The notes under the pieces are model-generated. The model saw nothing but the letters and a program-made list of their open reading frames with translations, was not told the origin of the DNA and searched no databases. This document shows positions 63,567 through 64,000 of a stretch of 64,000 nt of DNA, piece after piece. Position 1 is the first letter of the stretch; each line of letters opens with the position of its first letter. This DNA is from Caulobacter sp. UNC279MFTsu5.1 (GTDB lineage Bacteria; Pseudomonadota; Alphaproteobacteria; Caulobacterales; Caulobacteraceae): assembly GCF_900114015.1 (NCBI RefSeq), contig NZ_FORN01000019.1, forward strand, positions 28,251-92,250. Reading direction: 5' to 3'. The position numbers were made by a program, and so were the translations under genes.

Positions 63567-64000
63567 GCGACGACGCCGGCGCCGACGGTGCGGCCGCCTT
63601 CACGGATGGCGAAGCGCAGCTTCTCTTCCATGGCGATCGGGGTGATCAGCTCGACGTCCAGCTCGGCGTTGTCGCCCGGCATGATCATTTCCACGCCTTC
63701 GCGCAGCTTGATGATCCCGGTCACGTCGGTGGTGCGGAAGTAGAACTGCGGGCGGTAGTTGGTGAAGAACGGGGTGTGACGGCCGCCTTCTTCCTTGGTC
63801 AGGATGTAGGCCTCGGCCACGAACTTGGTGTGCGGGGTGATCGAACCCGGCTTGCACAGCACCTGGCCGCGCTCGACGTCCTCGCGCTTGGTGCCGCGCA
63901 GCAGCACGCCGACGTTGTCGCCCGCCTGGCCCTGGTCCAGCAGCTTGCGGAACATTTCCACGCCCGTGCAGGTGGTCTTCTGGACCGGACGGATGCCGAC
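63551..64000 (-). CDS. tuf: Elongation factor Tu, C-terminal part (gene runs off the right end)
   Basis: 150 residues of domains II and [43 protein letters not shown] and [14 protein letters not shown]. The G domain is outside the window. EF-Tu brings aminoacyl-tRNA to the ribosome. Transcribed leftwards, as are the S10 operon genes, but about 10 kb upstream of rpsJ. The last codons are A/T-ending, unlike the rest of the gene, and lie in a hairpin. Confidence 0.98.

Overview
The window is high-GC chromosomal DNA from an alphaproteobacterium, most likely the genus Caulobacter or a close relative in the Caulobacterales. Pointers are the ribosomal protein sequences, the dense same-strand operons with 4-nt start/stop overlaps, many GTG starts, CATCCCGGC-type palindromic intergenic repeats, and the local families (DUF1800/DUF1501 pair, ATP12, CC0125-like lipoprotein). 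The genus is an inference; no rRNA or tRNA gene is present to test it. I see no insertion sequence, prophage, CRISPR array or plasmid gene.

Left part (1-8.1 kb): the 5' end of folD, then a zeaxanthin-type carotenoid cluster in two converging units. crtY-crtI-crtB is on the + strand; crtE, an ABC ATPase, an ABC-2 permease, crtZ and a small membrane protein are on the - strand. Together these should convert FPP to GGPP, phytoene, lycopene, beta-carotene and zeaxanthin. The ABC transporter inside the crtE-crtZ unit is the most unusual part of the cluster.

8.1-38.6 kb is mixed: lipoproteins, two unrecognised tandem secreted proteins, pccB, ATP12, a DUF1800/DUF1501 pair, a PAS-GGDEF-EAL c-di-GMP protein and a degenerate GGDEF-like protein, two RluA-type pseudouridine synthases, crcB, rarA and a DegP-like lipoprotein protease. 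A five-gene overlapping operon (VOC, MmcQ, ArsR, SRPBCC, MFS) faces a DUF1348-TetR pair that has a clear double operator. An NPP-like phosphodiesterase, an ABC exporter and a chemotaxis receptor follow.

38.7-53.5 kb is the S10-spc-alpha ribosomal block, all on the - strand: rpsJ through secY, adk, rpsM, rpsK, rpoA, rplQ. The sequence suggests how it is punctuated: a promoter and leader hairpin before rpsJ, tandem hairpins between rpmD and rplO, a strong intrinsic terminator after secY, a near-consensus promoter before rpsM, and a terminator after rplQ.

53.5-64 kb lies between rpsJ and tuf, which in many bacteria are close neighbours. It holds an outer-membrane beta-barrel, a secreted glycosidase-like protein, a DUF2807 protein, a formate-dehydrogenase-like molybdoenzyme with FdhD, a cNMP/thioredoxin-reductase-like fusion without a CxxC, and a serine hydrolase. 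The 3' part of tuf runs off the right end; just beyond its stop lie two palindromes and a second copy of its last codons.
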